Shown: piece by piece, positions 24,946-33,560 of the stretch
How positions within the stretch are numbered: position 1 is the first letter of the stretch
Layout: each line of letters opens with the position of its first letter
NCBI RefSeq assembly: GCF_946886105.1
Contig: NZ_CAMPHV010000002.1
Span: 1-64,000, forward strand
DNA from: an uncultured Pseudomonas sp.
GTDB lineage: Bacteria; Pseudomonadota; Gammaproteobacteria; Pseudomonadales; Pseudomonadaceae
Direction: 5' to 3'
DNA length: 64,000 bases
The notes under the pieces: model-generated
What the model saw: the letters and a program-made list of their open reading frames with translations, nothing else
Databases searched by the model: none
Told to the model about the DNA's origin: nothing
Translations under genes and position numbers: made by a program

Positions 24946-25174
24946 GTAGCCTGGGTGGAGCGAAGCGATACCCGGGAAAGGCACTTACCAGAGGCCTCGC
25001 CGTGCGTGATCTGCAATTAAGGCGGTCGGCTCTATCACCGCATGGACGGTGACGTGGCACACAAGTCTTACGGTGATGCGAAGCCCTGTTTTCTGCAGCA
25101 CTAACCCGTCCTTGTAAAACGGGTCTGCTTCATTTGGTGCCTCTCCCGGGTATCGCTTCGCTCCACCCGGGCTA
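24946..25174. repeat. Inverted pair of GTAGCCTGGGTGGAGCG-type repeats
   Basis: The sequence beginning GTAGCCTGGGTGGAGCG and ending ATACCCGGG at 24946-24976 reappears in inverse orientation at 25145-25174, flanking about 170 bp without a visible gene. A related half (GTAGGTTGGCGTTGAGCG) occurs at 59133-59165. These resemble the short dispersed intergenic repeats common in Pseudomonas genomes. Confidence 0.6.
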
Positions 25175-25214
25175 CGGGGTGGAGTGCGTACATCTGGCCA
25201 AGAATGTCTCACGA

Positions 25215-25502
25215 TCAAGCAGCCTGCTCCGCACACGCCAGGCTACCGATCAGCCCCTCGGCCAACGCCTGGTCGAGCACCCGTTGCAGCCAGGGCGCGG
25301 CGAAGTACTGCTGCATCGCGCCTGGCGAATGCCAAGTCCCGCATAGCCACCACGCCAGCGGATCGGCCGCGGCCTGACGAATCTCGAAGCCCAGGCAGCC
25401 TGCCTGCGCACGTGCCGGTGCGAGCAGGTCGTGCAGGCGGGCGCCGAGTCGCTCGGCACAGTCGGGTTGGGCACGAATAACGGTCAGGTGCGTGCTGTGC
25501 AT
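25215..25502 (-). CDS. Antibiotic biosynthesis monooxygenase (ABM) domain protein
   Basis: 95 residues from the ATG at 25502, with GGAGG five bases upstream (a GTG at 25514 is open). A single ABM/dimeric alpha-beta barrel domain is suggested by HLTVIRAQPDCAERLGARLHD, by QAGCLGFEIRQAAADP, where this family's second strand lies, and by the WHSPGAMQQYFAAP region. Such small proteins are quinol monooxygenases or heme/flavin-free oxygenases; the substrate is unknown. It lies 41 bp downstream of the SDR gene in the same direction, so the pair is probably an operon under the divergent AraC regulator. Confidence 0.75.
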   Translation of the reverse strand: MHSTHLTVIRAQPDCAERLGARLHDLLAPARAQAGCLGFEIRQAAADPLAWWLCGTWHSPGAMQQYFAAPWLQRVLDQALAEGLIGSLACAEQAA

Positions 25503-25543
25503 GGTGACCTCCACGGGCGATGGCGTAAGGGGGTGGCCGGTTG

Positions 25544-26281
25544 TTAATAAGGGCTGGCGGTCGGCCGCACGATCAGCTCGCTGACATCGACATCCGCCGG
25601 TTGCTCGACCGCATAGGCGACGGCGCGGGCAATCGCGTCCGGGGTAATGGATATCTTGCGGAACTCGCGCATCATCTCGCGGCTCTGCGCATCGGAGATG
25701 CTCTCGGCCAGCTCAGACTCGACCACGCCCGGGGACACCAGAGTGACGCGAATATCGCCGCCGACCTCCTGGCGCAAACCGTCGGAAATCGCCCGCACGG
25801 CATACTTGGTCGCGCAATACACAGCACCGGTCGGCACCACGCTGTAGGCGCCGATCGACGCCACGTTGACGAATTGACCGCTGCGCTGCGCCTGCATCAG
25901 CGGCAGCGCCGCGGCGATGCCGTGCAGCACGCCGCGGATATTCACGTCGATCATCCGGTCCCACTCGTCCATCTTCAGCGCATCGAGCGGCGACAGCGGC
26001 ATCACGCCGGCGTTGTTGATCAGCACATCGACACGGCCGAAGCGCGCCACGGCGAAGTCGACGAAGGCCTGCATCTCCTCGCGGCTGGTGACATCCAGGC
26101 GGCGGAATTCGGCGTTGCCGCCGGCCTCGCGGATCTCGCCGACCAGTTTTTCCAGGCGCTCGCTGCGTCGCGCGCCGAGCAGCAAGTGCGCGCCTTTCTC
26201 CGCCAGCAGGCGGGCGCAGGCCTCGCCGATGCCGCTGCTGGCGCCGGTAACCAGAATCACTTTGTCTTGAATATTCGACAT
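25544..26281 (-). CDS. Short-chain dehydrogenase/reductase (classical SDR)
   Basis: 245 residues from the ATG at 26281. NAD(P)-binding motif TGASSGIG, structural motif NNAG, catalytic Ser in NVASIGAYS and Tyr/Lys in YCATK are all present. An Arg pair after the second strand (LLLGARRSER) favours NADP. The substrate is unknown; it is similar to the clavaldehyde-dehydrogenase-like SDRs often found beside AraC regulators. Divergent from the AraC-type gene at 26630, which probably controls it and the following ABM gene. Confidence 0.92.
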   Translation of the reverse strand: MSNIQDKVILVTGASSGIGEACARLLAEKGAHLLLGARRSERLEKLVGEIREAGGNAEFRRLDVTSREEMQAFVDFAVARFGRVDVLINNAGVMPLSPLDALKMDEWDRMIDVNIRGVLHGIAAALPLMQAQRSGQFVNVASIGAYSVVPTGAVYCATKYAVRAISDGLRQEVGGDIRVTLVSPGVVESELAESISDAQSREMMREFRKISITPDAIARAVAYAVEQPADVDVSELIVRPTASPY

Positions 26282-26429
26282 CACTGAATCCTCTGCTGAT
26301 GGGTGCGACCTGGGGTGTCGCTACAGCACCAGAGGTTAAGCGGCGGGTCGTGCGAGCGTTAGTCGATTACTGGCTGATTCTTGCCTAAAACTGCACGGCC
26401 TTTGCCTGCATGGAGAACTGCACGCACCC

Positions 26430-26497
26430 GTAGCCCGGATGCAATCCGGGGAGCATTGTCAGTCGCACCAACTTTCCCCGGATTGCATCCGGGCTAC
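26430..26497. repeat. TAGCCCGGATGCAATCCGG inverted repeat, family A
   Basis: GTAGCCCGGATGCAATCCGG and its inverse ending GGGCTAC, separated by about 25 bases, in the divergent region between the SDR and AraC genes. The rest of this 348-bp gap holds no visible gene and must contain both divergent promoters. Further members lie at 33333, 42927, 56211 and 59183, with a half copy near 47066. Confidence 0.75.
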
Positions 26498-26629
26498 GGA
26501 AGGCCAAGCCAATAACCGGTGATAACCGGTCTGTTGCCTAATACTGGCGAATGCTTGCCTGATCCTGCCGCTGGCGCAGACTTGCCTGAAAAACCGCGCT
26601 AGGCTTCAGGCAGCCTCCAGGAGCCCGCC

Positions 26630-27559
26630 ATGTCCATGATCGCCAGCGCGCCATCCACCCTCGACGACAGCTTCGGCCGCTACCAGGCGGAACTGGCCGG
26701 GCGCATCCTGCGCATGACCGATCAGGACGGCATCCAGAGCACGCCTATCGCCGGCCTCGACCTGTTTCGCTCCAGCGGTCCGACCCTGCCGATGCCGACG
26801 CTCTACCGCCCGTGCCTGTGCATCATGGCCCAGGGCAGCAAGGAGGTGCGTCTGGGCGAAGAGCGCTACGTCTACGACCCGCTGAACTACCTGGTGGCTT
26901 CGGTCACCCTGCCGGTCACCGGTCAGGTGATCGATGCCTCGCCAGAGCGGCCCTACCTGAGCCTGCGCCTGGAGATCGACCCGGCGCAGATCAGCAGCCT
27001 GATCGCCGATGCCGGGCCGATCGGCGTGCCCGCGCCGGGGGCGCAGCGTGCGCTCTTCGTCGACCGCCTGGATATCCAGCTGCTCGACGCGGTGATCCGC
27101 CTGCTGCGCCTGCTCGACACGCCACGGGACATCGCCATGCTCGCGCCCCTGGCGCTGCGCGAAATCTTCTACCGCCTGCTGCACAGCCCCCAGGGCCAGC
27201 GCCTGCATGAAATCGCCATTGCCGACAGCCAGAGCCAACGCATCGCCCGCGCCATCGACTGGCTGAACAAACACTTCGACCAACCCCTGCGCATCGACGA
27301 CTTGGCCCGCGAAGTCAACCTCAGCCCCTCGACCTTGCACCACCGCTTCAAGGCGGTCACCGCCCTCAGCCCGCTGCAATACCAGAAACAACTGCGCCTG
27401 CAGGAAGCCCGGCGCCTGATGCTCTGCGAAAACCTCGAAGCCGCTGCGGCCAGCTACCGCGTCGGCTACGAAAGCCCCTCGCAATTCAGCCGCGAATACA
27501 GCCGCCTGTTCGGCGCGCCGCCGCTGCGGGATTTGGCGCGGTTAAGGAGTTCGGCGTAG
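26630..27559 (+). CDS. AraC-family transcriptional regulator
   Basis: 309 residues with an AraC_N-type ligand domain (PCLCIMAQGSKEVRLGEERYVYDP, where this family carries its cupin-like core) and a C-terminal pair of helix-turn-helix motifs (LRIDDLAREVNLSPSTLHHRFK; VGYESPSQFSREYSRLFG). It is divergent from the SDR-ABM pair, the usual arrangement for regulators of this subgroup that respond to aldehydes or other reactive small molecules. Its effector is unknown. The glutamate-synthase-like gene is convergent 84 bp downstream. Confidence 0.92.
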   Translation: MSMIASAPSTLDDSFGRYQAELAGRILRMTDQDGIQSTPIAGLDLFRSSGPTLPMPTLYRPCLCIMAQGSKEVRLGEERYVYDPLNYLVASVTLPVTGQVIDASPERPYLSLRLEIDPAQISSLIADAGPIGVPAPGAQRALFVDRLDIQLLDAVIRLLRLLDTPRDIAMLAPLALREIFYRLLHSPQGQRLHEIAIADSQSQRIARAIDWLNKHFDQPLRIDDLAREVNLSPSTLHHRFKAVTALSPLQYQKQLRLQEARRLMLCENLEAAAASYRVGYESPSQFSREYSRLFGAPPLRDLARLRSSA

Positions 27560-27642
27560 GGGGTTCACTCCAACAGGTATGAAATCCAACGGCTAATGAA
27601 CATCGGCAGACTTACACCGTCTATGCGCCGCCCCAACCTCCC

Positions 27643-29298
27643 TCAGCTAATCACCGGCTCCTCGACCTGCGCGGCGCCGTGCTCGGTCTTTTGCGGCATG
27701 GCGGCGAAGCTGTCCGCCTGGGCCATGCTCCAGATACGGGCGTAGAACTCGCTGTCGATCTGCTTCTTCAGCAAAGCCCCTGGCTTGACGAAGTAGTACA
27801 GCTGCGAGAACAGCTTGATTTCGGTTGAGCTGACGCGGCGGATCAGGTGATGCGGGCCCAACTCGGCCGGCTGCGACAGCCCGGCCGCCGCCAGCAGTTC
27901 GGCCAGTGCATGCAAGGTGTTGCGGTGAAAGCTGAAGACCCGCTCGGCCTTGTCCGGGACCACCAGCGCACGTTGGCGCAGCGGGTCCTGGGTGGCGACG
28001 CCGGTGGGGCAGCGATTGGTATGGCAATGCTGCGACTGGATGCAACCGATGGCGAACATGAAGCCGCGCGCCGAATTGACCCAGTCCGCGCCCATGGCCA
28101 GCACGCTGGCGATGTCGAAGGCGCTGACGATCTTGCCGCTGGCGCCGATGCGAATGTGTTCGCGCAGGTTGCAGCCCACCAGCACGTTATGCACGAACAG
28201 CAGGCTTTCGCGCAGCGGCATGCCGATGTGGTTGGTGAACTCCACGGGCGCCGCGCCGGTTCCGCCTTCCTTGCCGTCGACCACGATGAAGTCGGGGTAG
28301 ATGCCGCTCTGCAGCATCGCTTTGACGATGCCGACGAACTCCCAGGGATGGCCGATGCACAGCTTGAAACCCACCGGCTTGCCGCCGGACAGCTCGCGCA
28401 GTTGCGCGATAAAAGTCATCAGTTCCAGGGGCGTGGCGAAGGCGCTGTGGCTAGCCGGCGAGATGCAGTCCACGCCCTCGGGGACGCCGCGGGTGGCGGC
28501 GATCTCGGCGTTGACCTTGCGCGCCGGCAGAATGCCGCCGTGCCCGGGCTTGGCGCCCTGGGACAGCTTGATCTCGATCATCCGCACCTGCGGGTCGCGC
28601 GCCTGCTCGGCGAAGCGTTCGGGGTCGAATCCGCCGGTCGCGCTGCGGCAGCCGAAATAGCCGCTGCCCAGTTCCCAGACCAGATCGCCGCCGTGCTCGC
28701 GGTGGTAGCGGCTGATGCTGCCTTCGCCGGTGTCGTGGTAGAAGCCGCCGAGCTTGGCGCCGCGGTTCAGGGCGAGGATTGCGTTGCCGCTGAGCGAACC
28801 GAAACTCATCGCCGAAATATTGAACACCGAAGCGGAATACGGCTGTGCGCACTGCGGCCCGCCAATCGACACGCGAAAACTCTCGGGGTCGCTGACCGCG
28901 GCGGTGCGGATCGAATGGCCGATGCATTCGTAGCCGACTTCGTAGACGTCGATCAGGGTGCCGAAAGGCTTGTCATCGATCTGGTTCTTCGAGCGCGCAT
29001 AGACCAGCGAGCGCTGGGCGCGGGAGAACGGCACGCGCTCCTGATCGCCCTCCAGCAGGTACTGGCGGATCTCCGGGCGGATGCCCTCGACCAGATAACG
29101 GATATTGCCGAGGATCGGATAATTGCGCCGTACCGCGTGCTCGTGCTGGCGCAGATCACGGATGCCCACCAGCGTCAGCAGGGCGGTGATGGCGAACAGC
29201 GGCCACACCCAGGGATGATTGAGAAAAGGCAGGCAGAACAGCGCGGTCAGGGCGCAGAGAACGAAAAATGCGTAGCGGCTGAACAGCGAGATATTCAT
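27643..29298 (-). CDS. FMN-binding glutamate-synthase-family protein, membrane anchored
   Basis: 551 residues. Two N-terminal membrane helices (AFFVLCALTALFCLPF; VWPLFAITALLTLVG) precede a domain like the FMN/synthase domain of glutamate synthase large subunit. It keeps the iron-sulphur pattern C-x5-C-x4-C (CIQSQHCHTNRC) and the FMN-barrel motifs GGTGAAP and IGASGKI. It lacks the glutamine amidotransferase domain, so ammonia-dependent or unrelated amino-acid redox chemistry is likely. No partner small subunit is adjacent. The family is widespread but its reaction is unproven. The start at 29298 fits family length. Confidence 0.88.
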   Translation of the reverse strand: MNISLFSRYAFFVLCALTALFCLPFLNHPWVWPLFAITALLTLVGIRDLRQHEHAVRRNYPILGNIRYLVEGIRPEIRQYLLEGDQERVPFSRAQRSLVYARSKNQIDDKPFGTLIDVYEVGYECIGHSIRTAAVSDPESFRVSIGGPQCAQPYSASVFNISAMSFGSLSGNAILALNRGAKLGGFYHDTGEGSISRYHREHGGDLVWELGSGYFGCRSATGGFDPERFAEQARDPQVRMIEIKLSQGAKPGHGGILPARKVNAEIAATRGVPEGVDCISPASHSAFATPLELMTFIAQLRELSGGKPVGFKLCIGHPWEFVGIVKAMLQSGIYPDFIVVDGKEGGTGAAPVEFTNHIGMPLRESLLFVHNVLVGCNLREHIRIGASGKIVSAFDIASVLAMGADWVNSARGFMFAIGCIQSQHCHTNRCPTGVATQDPLRQRALVVPDKAERVFSFHRNTLHALAELLAAAGLSQPAELGPHHLIRRVSSTEIKLFSQLYYFVKPGALLKKQIDSEFYARIWSMAQADSFAAMPQKTEHGAAQVEEPVIS

Positions 29299-29497
29299 CT
29301 AAGGACCTGTCGGAAGAGGGCGCGGGACATGCCTGGAAGCTGGAAGCCTAGCGCAGAAGCCTTGGCCCGCCTATCGACGGGCCTGCACCCATCCGGTTTC
29401 TCCGGTGCAGATGCGAAAGCTTCTCCAGGCCGCTTGGCAATGGTGGCGCCACGACCGGCCTTCAATCACATCGAGCTGACTCTAACCGCGCCGATGC

Positions 29498-29544
29498 TGA
29501 AAGTATTTCTGTGTTTATGGCCACTTAATCGAGAAATACTTTCA
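29498..29544. repeat. 13-bp perfect inverted repeat
   Basis: TGAAAGTATTTCT at 29498-29510 and its exact inverse at 29532-29544, with a 21-bp spacer, in an otherwise empty 390-bp gap. The stretch is AT-rich against its surroundings. It could be a regulator binding site with two half-sites, a relic of a mobile end, or an RNA hairpin. Confidence 0.5.
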
Positions 29545-29690
29545 CTTTATTTGCACACTATCGCCCTGTGCCCTCCTGCTAGAAGATCGAGCAGAAGCAA
29601 CTGGGTCAGCTGCAACCGGCAGTGGTCAAAGTGATGTCGATAGGTTCCGAGTGCCAATTTGGACGGACACATTTGGGACACTGGAAAACA

Positions 29691-29722
29691 AAAGGGCCTA
29701 GGTTTTCACCTAAGCCCTTTGT
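29691..29722 (-). terminator. Rho-independent terminator of tRNA-Arg
   Basis: On the minus strand a strong stem GGGCTTAGGT/ACCTAGGCCC (one mismatch) with a GAAA-type loop is followed by TTTTGTTTT, 11 to 40 bases after the tRNA end. Confidence 0.8.
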
Positions 29723-29732
29723 CTTTCATGTA

Positions 29733-29809
29733 TGGCGCACTCGGCGGGATTCGAACCCACGACCCCTGCCTTCGGAGGGCAGTACTCTATCCAGCTGAGC
29801 TACGAGTGC
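29733..29809 (-). tRNA. tRNA-Arg (anticodon CCG)
   Basis: 77 bases on the minus strand. The acceptor stem GCACTCG pairs with CGAGTGC and the CCA end is encoded. The anticodon stem CTGCC/GGCAG encloses loop CTCCGAA with anticodon CCG, reading CGG (Arg). The T-loop GGTTCGAATCC is canonical. A terminator follows. Intact; no integrated element is seen at its 3' end. Confidence 0.96.
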
Positions 29810-30163
29810 GTTGCGGGGCGCAATCATACGCATCTCGCGGGCGGGCGTCCATGCCGGGGCGTCGTTCGCAATTCTGTACGAGTGAGCCACTATAAAAGAG
29901 CGGGTGTTGTGTAAAAACTGTCGCTCGCGCTGCATTTCGTTAATTTTTTCGAACAGACTATTGCCCTTTAGCGGTTACGACCCTAGGATTCGTTTGAGAT
30001 TTCAAACGCCCTTGGTGAAACGCCTCCTTTCGTGCCGCTCGATGTCGTCGCGCGGGGTCGAAAACCTTCCGAGGGTGCGGCAGCCGCTTAAGGCCGCCAC
30101 GATGCGCCGATTCGCGCCCTAACAACTGTCCGATGCCAGGGTGTCGGAACCAAGGAGATTGCC
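29810..30163. other. gabD upstream region
   Basis: About 350 bp between the tRNA and gabD. It contains an inverted repeat CGTTTGAGATTTCAAACG (TTTGA/TCAAA core, near 29991-30008) that may be an operator, and CAAGGAG directly before gabD. No gene is visible. Confidence 0.4.
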
Positions 30164-31612
30164 ATGCAACTGAAAGACACCCAGCTGTTCCGTCAGCAAG
30201 CCTATATCGATGGCGTCTGGCTCGACGCCGACAGCGGCCAGACCATCAAGGTCAACAACCCCGCCACCAATGAAATCATCGGTACGGTGCCGAAGATGGG
30301 CGCCGCCGAAACCCGCCGCGCCATCGAGGCTGCCGACCGTGCGCTGCCGGCCTGGCGCGCGCTGACTGCCAAGGAGCGAGCTGGCAAGCTGCGCCGTTGG
30401 TTCGAATTGTTGATGGAAAACCAGGACGACCTCGGCCGCCTGATGACCCTGGAGCAGGGCAAGCCGCTGGCCGAGGCCAAGGGCGAGATCGCTTACGCCG
30501 CGTCCTTTATCGAGTGGTTCGCCGAAGAGGCCAAGCGCGTCTATGGCGACGTGATTCCCGGTCACCAGCCGGACAAGCGGCTGATCGTGATCAAGCAGCC
30601 GATCGGCGTCACCGCCGCCATAACTCCGTGGAATTTCCCGGCCGCGATGATCACCCGTAAGGCCGGTCCGGCGTTGGCCGCCGGTTGCACCATGGTGATC
30701 AAACCGGCTTCGCAGACGCCGTTCTCCGCCCTGGCCCTGGTCGAGCTGGCGCACCGCGCCGGCATCCCCAAAGGCGTGCTCAGCGTGGTCACCGGCAGCG
30801 CCGGCGATATCGGCAGCGAGCTGACCAGCAACCCGATCGTGCGCAAACTGAGCTTCACCGGCTCGACCGAAATCGGTCGCCAGTTGATGGCCGAGTGCGC
30901 CCAGGACATCAAGAAGGTGTCGCTGGAGCTGGGCGGCAACGCGCCCTTTATCGTGTTCGACGATGCCGACCTGGATAAGGCGGTCGAAGGCGCGCTGATC
31001 TCCAAATACCGTAACAACGGCCAGACCTGCGTCTGCGCCAACCGCCTGTATATCCAGGATGGCGTCTACGATGCCTTCGCCGAGAAGCTCGCCGCCGCGG
31101 TGGCCAAGCTGCAGATCGGCAACGGCCTGGACGAAGGCACCACCACCGGCCCGCTGATCGACGGCAAGGCGCTGGCCAAGGTGCAGGAACATATCGACGA
31201 CGCGCTGAGCAAGGGCGCGCGCCTGCTGCTCGGCGGCAAGCCCCACGCGTTGGGCGGCAGTTTCTTCGAGCCGACCATTCTCACCGACGTGCCGAAAAGC
31301 GCGGCGGTGGCCAAGGAAGAGACCTTCGGCCCGCTGGCGCCGCTGTTCCGCTTCAAGGACGAGGCCGAGGTGATCGCCATGGCCAACGACACCGAGTTCG
31401 GCCTGGCGTCCTATTTCTACGCCCGCGATCTGGGCCGGGTGTTCCGCGTGGCCGAGGCCCTGGAATACGGCATGGTCGGGGTCAATACCGGCTTGATCTC
31501 CAACGAGGTCGCGCCGTTCGGCGGGGTCAAGGCGTCCGGCCTGGGCCGCGAAGGTTCCAAGTACGGCATCGAGGATTATCTGGAAATCAAATACCTGTGC
31601 CTGGGTATTTAA
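30164..31612 (+). CDS. gabD: Succinate-semialdehyde dehydrogenase (NADP+)
   Basis: 482 residues, full length. An aldehyde dehydrogenase fold protein that oxidises succinate semialdehyde to succinate, the last step of GABA degradation. The catalytic Glu255 in SLELGGNAP and Cys289 in GQTCVCAN are present, along with the NADP-site segment TPWNFPAAM and FTGSTEIGR. The double-Cys pattern QTCVC is typical of GabD and can act as a redox switch. CAAGGAG precedes the ATG. gabT follows 293 bp later on the same strand; putrescine-degrading genes elsewhere in the window would feed GABA into this step. Confidence 0.97.
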   Translation: MQLKDTQLFRQQAYIDGVWLDADSGQTIKVNNPATNEIIGTVPKMGAAETRRAIEAADRALPAWRALTAKERAGKLRRWFELLMENQDDLGRLMTLEQGKPLAEAKGEIAYAASFIEWFAEEAKRVYGDVIPGHQPDKRLIVIKQPIGVTAAITPWNFPAAMITRKAGPALAAGCTMVIKPASQTPFSALALVELAHRAGIPKGVLSVVTGSAGDIGSELTSNPIVRKLSFTGSTEIGRQLMAECAQDIKKVSLELGGNAPFIVFDDADLDKAVEGALISKYRNNGQTCVCANRLYIQDGVYDAFAEKLAAAVAKLQIGNGLDEGTTTGPLIDGKALAKVQEHIDDALSKGARLLLGGKPHALGGSFFEPTILTDVPKSAAVAKEETFGPLAPLFRFKDEAEVIAMANDTEFGLASYFYARDLGRVFRVAEALEYGMVGVNTGLISNEVAPFGGVKASGLGREGSKYGIEDYLEIKYLCLGI

Positions 31613-31620
31613 ATCGTTCC

Positions 31621-31674
31621 GTAGGGTGCGCCGTGCGCACCTGATCCACGCGATGGTGCGCATGGCGCACCCTA
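31621..31674. repeat. GTAGGGTGCGC...GCGCACCCTA inverted repeat, family B
   Basis: GTAGGGTGCGCCGTGCGCACC and an inverted partner ending GCGCACCCTAG, just after gabD. Related copies lie at 35969, 45418 and 47112, with a half copy near 46836. Typical dispersed intergenic repeat of Pseudomonas. Confidence 0.75.
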
Positions 31675-31739
31675 GGTTGCCGGCGGGCTGGTCAATCAAT
31701 TTCCAAGATGTATTGCATGAGAAACATTGGTTGGATCGA

Positions 31740-31900
31740 TCATCGGCGTGACGCAAGACTGCGCCACCTGTAGCGAACTGGCCTAAGCGACAGACACTAA
31801 TTCCTGTAACCGGGACGCTCCGCGGTCGATCATCGTATGCCGCCACGCCTGACCGGTTACCCCTCCTGAACTACGCCGAGCTGATTGACGGCGAATGAGG
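31740..31900 (+). ncRNA. Possible structured leader RNA upstream of gabT
   Basis: The 160 bases before gabT contain several complementary stretches, such as GACGCAAGACTGCGCC, and CTGTAACCGGGA facing CCTGACCGGTTAC. A conserved RNA called the gabT motif is known in front of gabT in Pseudomonas, so this is the likely identity. I cannot verify the consensus by eye. Confidence 0.4.
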
Positions 31901-31905
31901 ACCTT

Positions 31906-33186
31906 ATGAGCAAGACCAACGAATCCCTGATGCAACGCCGCATGGCCGCCGTTCCGCGCGGTGTGGGGCAGATCCACCCGATCTTCGCCGACAAGGCTGA
32001 GAACGCCACGGTGACCGATGTCGAAGGCCGTGAGTTCATCGATTTCGCTGGCGGTATCGCGGTGCTGAACACCGGCCACCTGCACCCGAAAGTGGTTGCG
32101 GCGGTGCAGCAGCAACTGACCAAGTTGACCCACACCTGCTTCCAGGTGCTGGCCTACGAGCCCTATGTCGAGCTGTGCGAGAAGATCAATGCGCGGGTGC
32201 CGGGCGACTTCGCCAAGAAAACCCTGCTGGTCACCACCGGCTCCGAGGCGGTGGAAAACTCGATCAAGATCGCCCGCGCCGCCACCGGCCGCGCTGGGGT
32301 GATCGCCTTCACCGGCGGCTACCACGGCCGCACCATGATGACCCTGTCGCTGACCGGCAAGGTCGTGCCTTACTCGGCCGGCATGGGCCTGATGCCCGGC
32401 GGCGTGTTCCGCGCCCAGTACCCCTGCGCGCTGCACGGTGTCAGCGTTGACGACTCCATCGCCAGCATCGAGCGGATCTTCAAGAACGACGCCGAGCCGC
32501 GCGACATCGCCGCGATCATCATCGAACCGGTGCAGGGCGAGGGCGGCTTCTACGTCGCGCCGAAAGACTTTATGCAGCGCCTCAGAGCCTTGTGCGACCA
32601 GCACGGCATCCTGCTGATCGCCGACGAAGTGCAGACCGGCGCCGGGCGTACCGGCACCTTCTTCGCCATGGAGCAGATGGGCGTCGCGGCCGATTTGACC
32701 ACCTTCGCCAAATCCATCGCCGGCGGTTTCCCGGTGGCCGGCGTGTGCGGCAAGGCGGAATACATGGACGCCATCGCCCCCGGCGGTTTGGGCGGCACCT
32801 ACGCTGGCAGCCCGATCGCCTGCGCCGCGGCCCTGGCGGTGATCGAGGTGTTCGAGGAAGAGAATCTGCTGGAGCGCTGCAATGCGGTCGGCGAGCGTCT
32901 GGTCACTGGCCTGAAAGCCATCCAGAGCAAGCACAAATCGATCGGCGAAGTGCGCGCACTCGGCGCGATGATCGCGGTCGAGCTGTTCGAGAACGGCGAC
33001 CTGCACAAGCCGAACGCGGCCCTGACCGGGCAGATAGTCGCCAAGGCCCGCGACAAGGGCTTGATCCTGCTGTCGTGCGGCACCTACGGCAACGTGTTGC
33101 GCGTGCTGGTGCCGTTGACCGCCGAAGATGCCCTGCTGGACAAGGGCCTGGCGATTATTGCCGAGTGCTTCGACGAACTGGTGTGA
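31906..33186 (+). CDS. gabT: 4-aminobutyrate aminotransferase
   Basis: 426 residues from the ATG at 31906 (GAGGACCTT upstream; an earlier start at 31885 is unlikely). A class III PLP-dependent aminotransferase that converts GABA and 2-oxoglutarate to succinate semialdehyde and glutamate. The PLP lysine is Lys269 in FAKSIAGGFP; the cofactor Asp240 is in LLIADEVQTGAGRTG and the phosphate-binding Gly-Ser in TTGSEAVEN. It directly supplies the substrate of the adjacent gabD. A strong terminator follows, so gabD-gabT is a self-contained unit. Confidence 0.97.
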   Translation: MSKTNESLMQRRMAAVPRGVGQIHPIFADKAENATVTDVEGREFIDFAGGIAVLNTGHLHPKVVAAVQQQLTKLTHTCFQVLAYEPYVELCEKINARVPGDFAKKTLLVTTGSEAVENSIKIARAATGRAGVIAFTGGYHGRTMMTLSLTGKVVPYSAGMGLMPGGVFRAQYPCALHGVSVDDSIASIERIFKNDAEPRDIAAIIIEPVQGEGGFYVAPKDFMQRLRALCDQHGILLIADEVQTGAGRTGTFFAMEQMGVAADLTTFAKSIAGGFPVAGVCGKAEYMDAIAPGGLGGTYAGSPIACAAALAVIEVFEEENLLERCNAVGERLVTGLKAIQSKHKSIGEVRALGAMIAVELFENGDLHKPNAALTGQIVAKARDKGLILLSCGTYGNVLRVLVPLTAEDALLDKGLAIIAECFDELV

Positions 33187-33204
33187 TTGCCTGAGCTGTG
33201 CAGG

Positions 33205-33230
33205 AAACCCGCTTCGGCGGGTTTTCTTTT
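33205..33230 (+). terminator. Rho-independent terminator after gabT
   Basis: AAACCCGC-TTCG-GCGGGTTT followed by TCTTTT, 19 bases after the gabT stop codon: an eight-pair stem with a stable TTCG loop. Confidence 0.9.
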
Positions 33231-33332
33231 GTCCGGGAATTAGCGGGGCGCCAGTATCGGGTTACGCGGCGGCTTGTACCGCGTCATGACAAAACCATGG
33301 GGGTTGCCGCTAACCCGACCTACCCCGTTCCC

Positions 33333-33400
33333 GTAGCCCGGAGGTAATCCGGGGAGCAGTTTCGCGCCGGGCATCGTTCCCCGGATTGCATCCGGGCTAC
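33333..33400. repeat. Family A inverted repeat
   Basis: GTAGCCCGGAGGTAATCCGG and CCGGATTGCATCCGGGCTAC, 28 bases apart, between the gabT terminator and the radical SAM gene. The remaining part of this 370-bp gap shows no gene. Confidence 0.7.
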
Positions 33401-33560
33401 ATTCCCAACCCTTAGCCCGCAAAATTCCACTTGGCCCGAATCGGGTCGCGCAATAGGCCGGCAAGCAGCGTCTGGAAAATGATCCATGATTCATCGGGTA
33501 GCTGGTGTAACAAAGAACGGCGGCCAATCTCTATAGTGGCAAGCAAATAAGGAGCGAACC

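Noticed and set aside
23893..25020. 375-residue open frame overlapping the esterase gene
   Set aside because: Arg/Gly/Pro-rich product in another frame of the same strand; the esterase frame has the signal peptide and full catalytic motifs.
29733..29809. tRNA as an integration site for a mobile island
   Set aside because: The tRNA is intact, but no integrase gene and no repeated copy of its 3' end was seen on either side.
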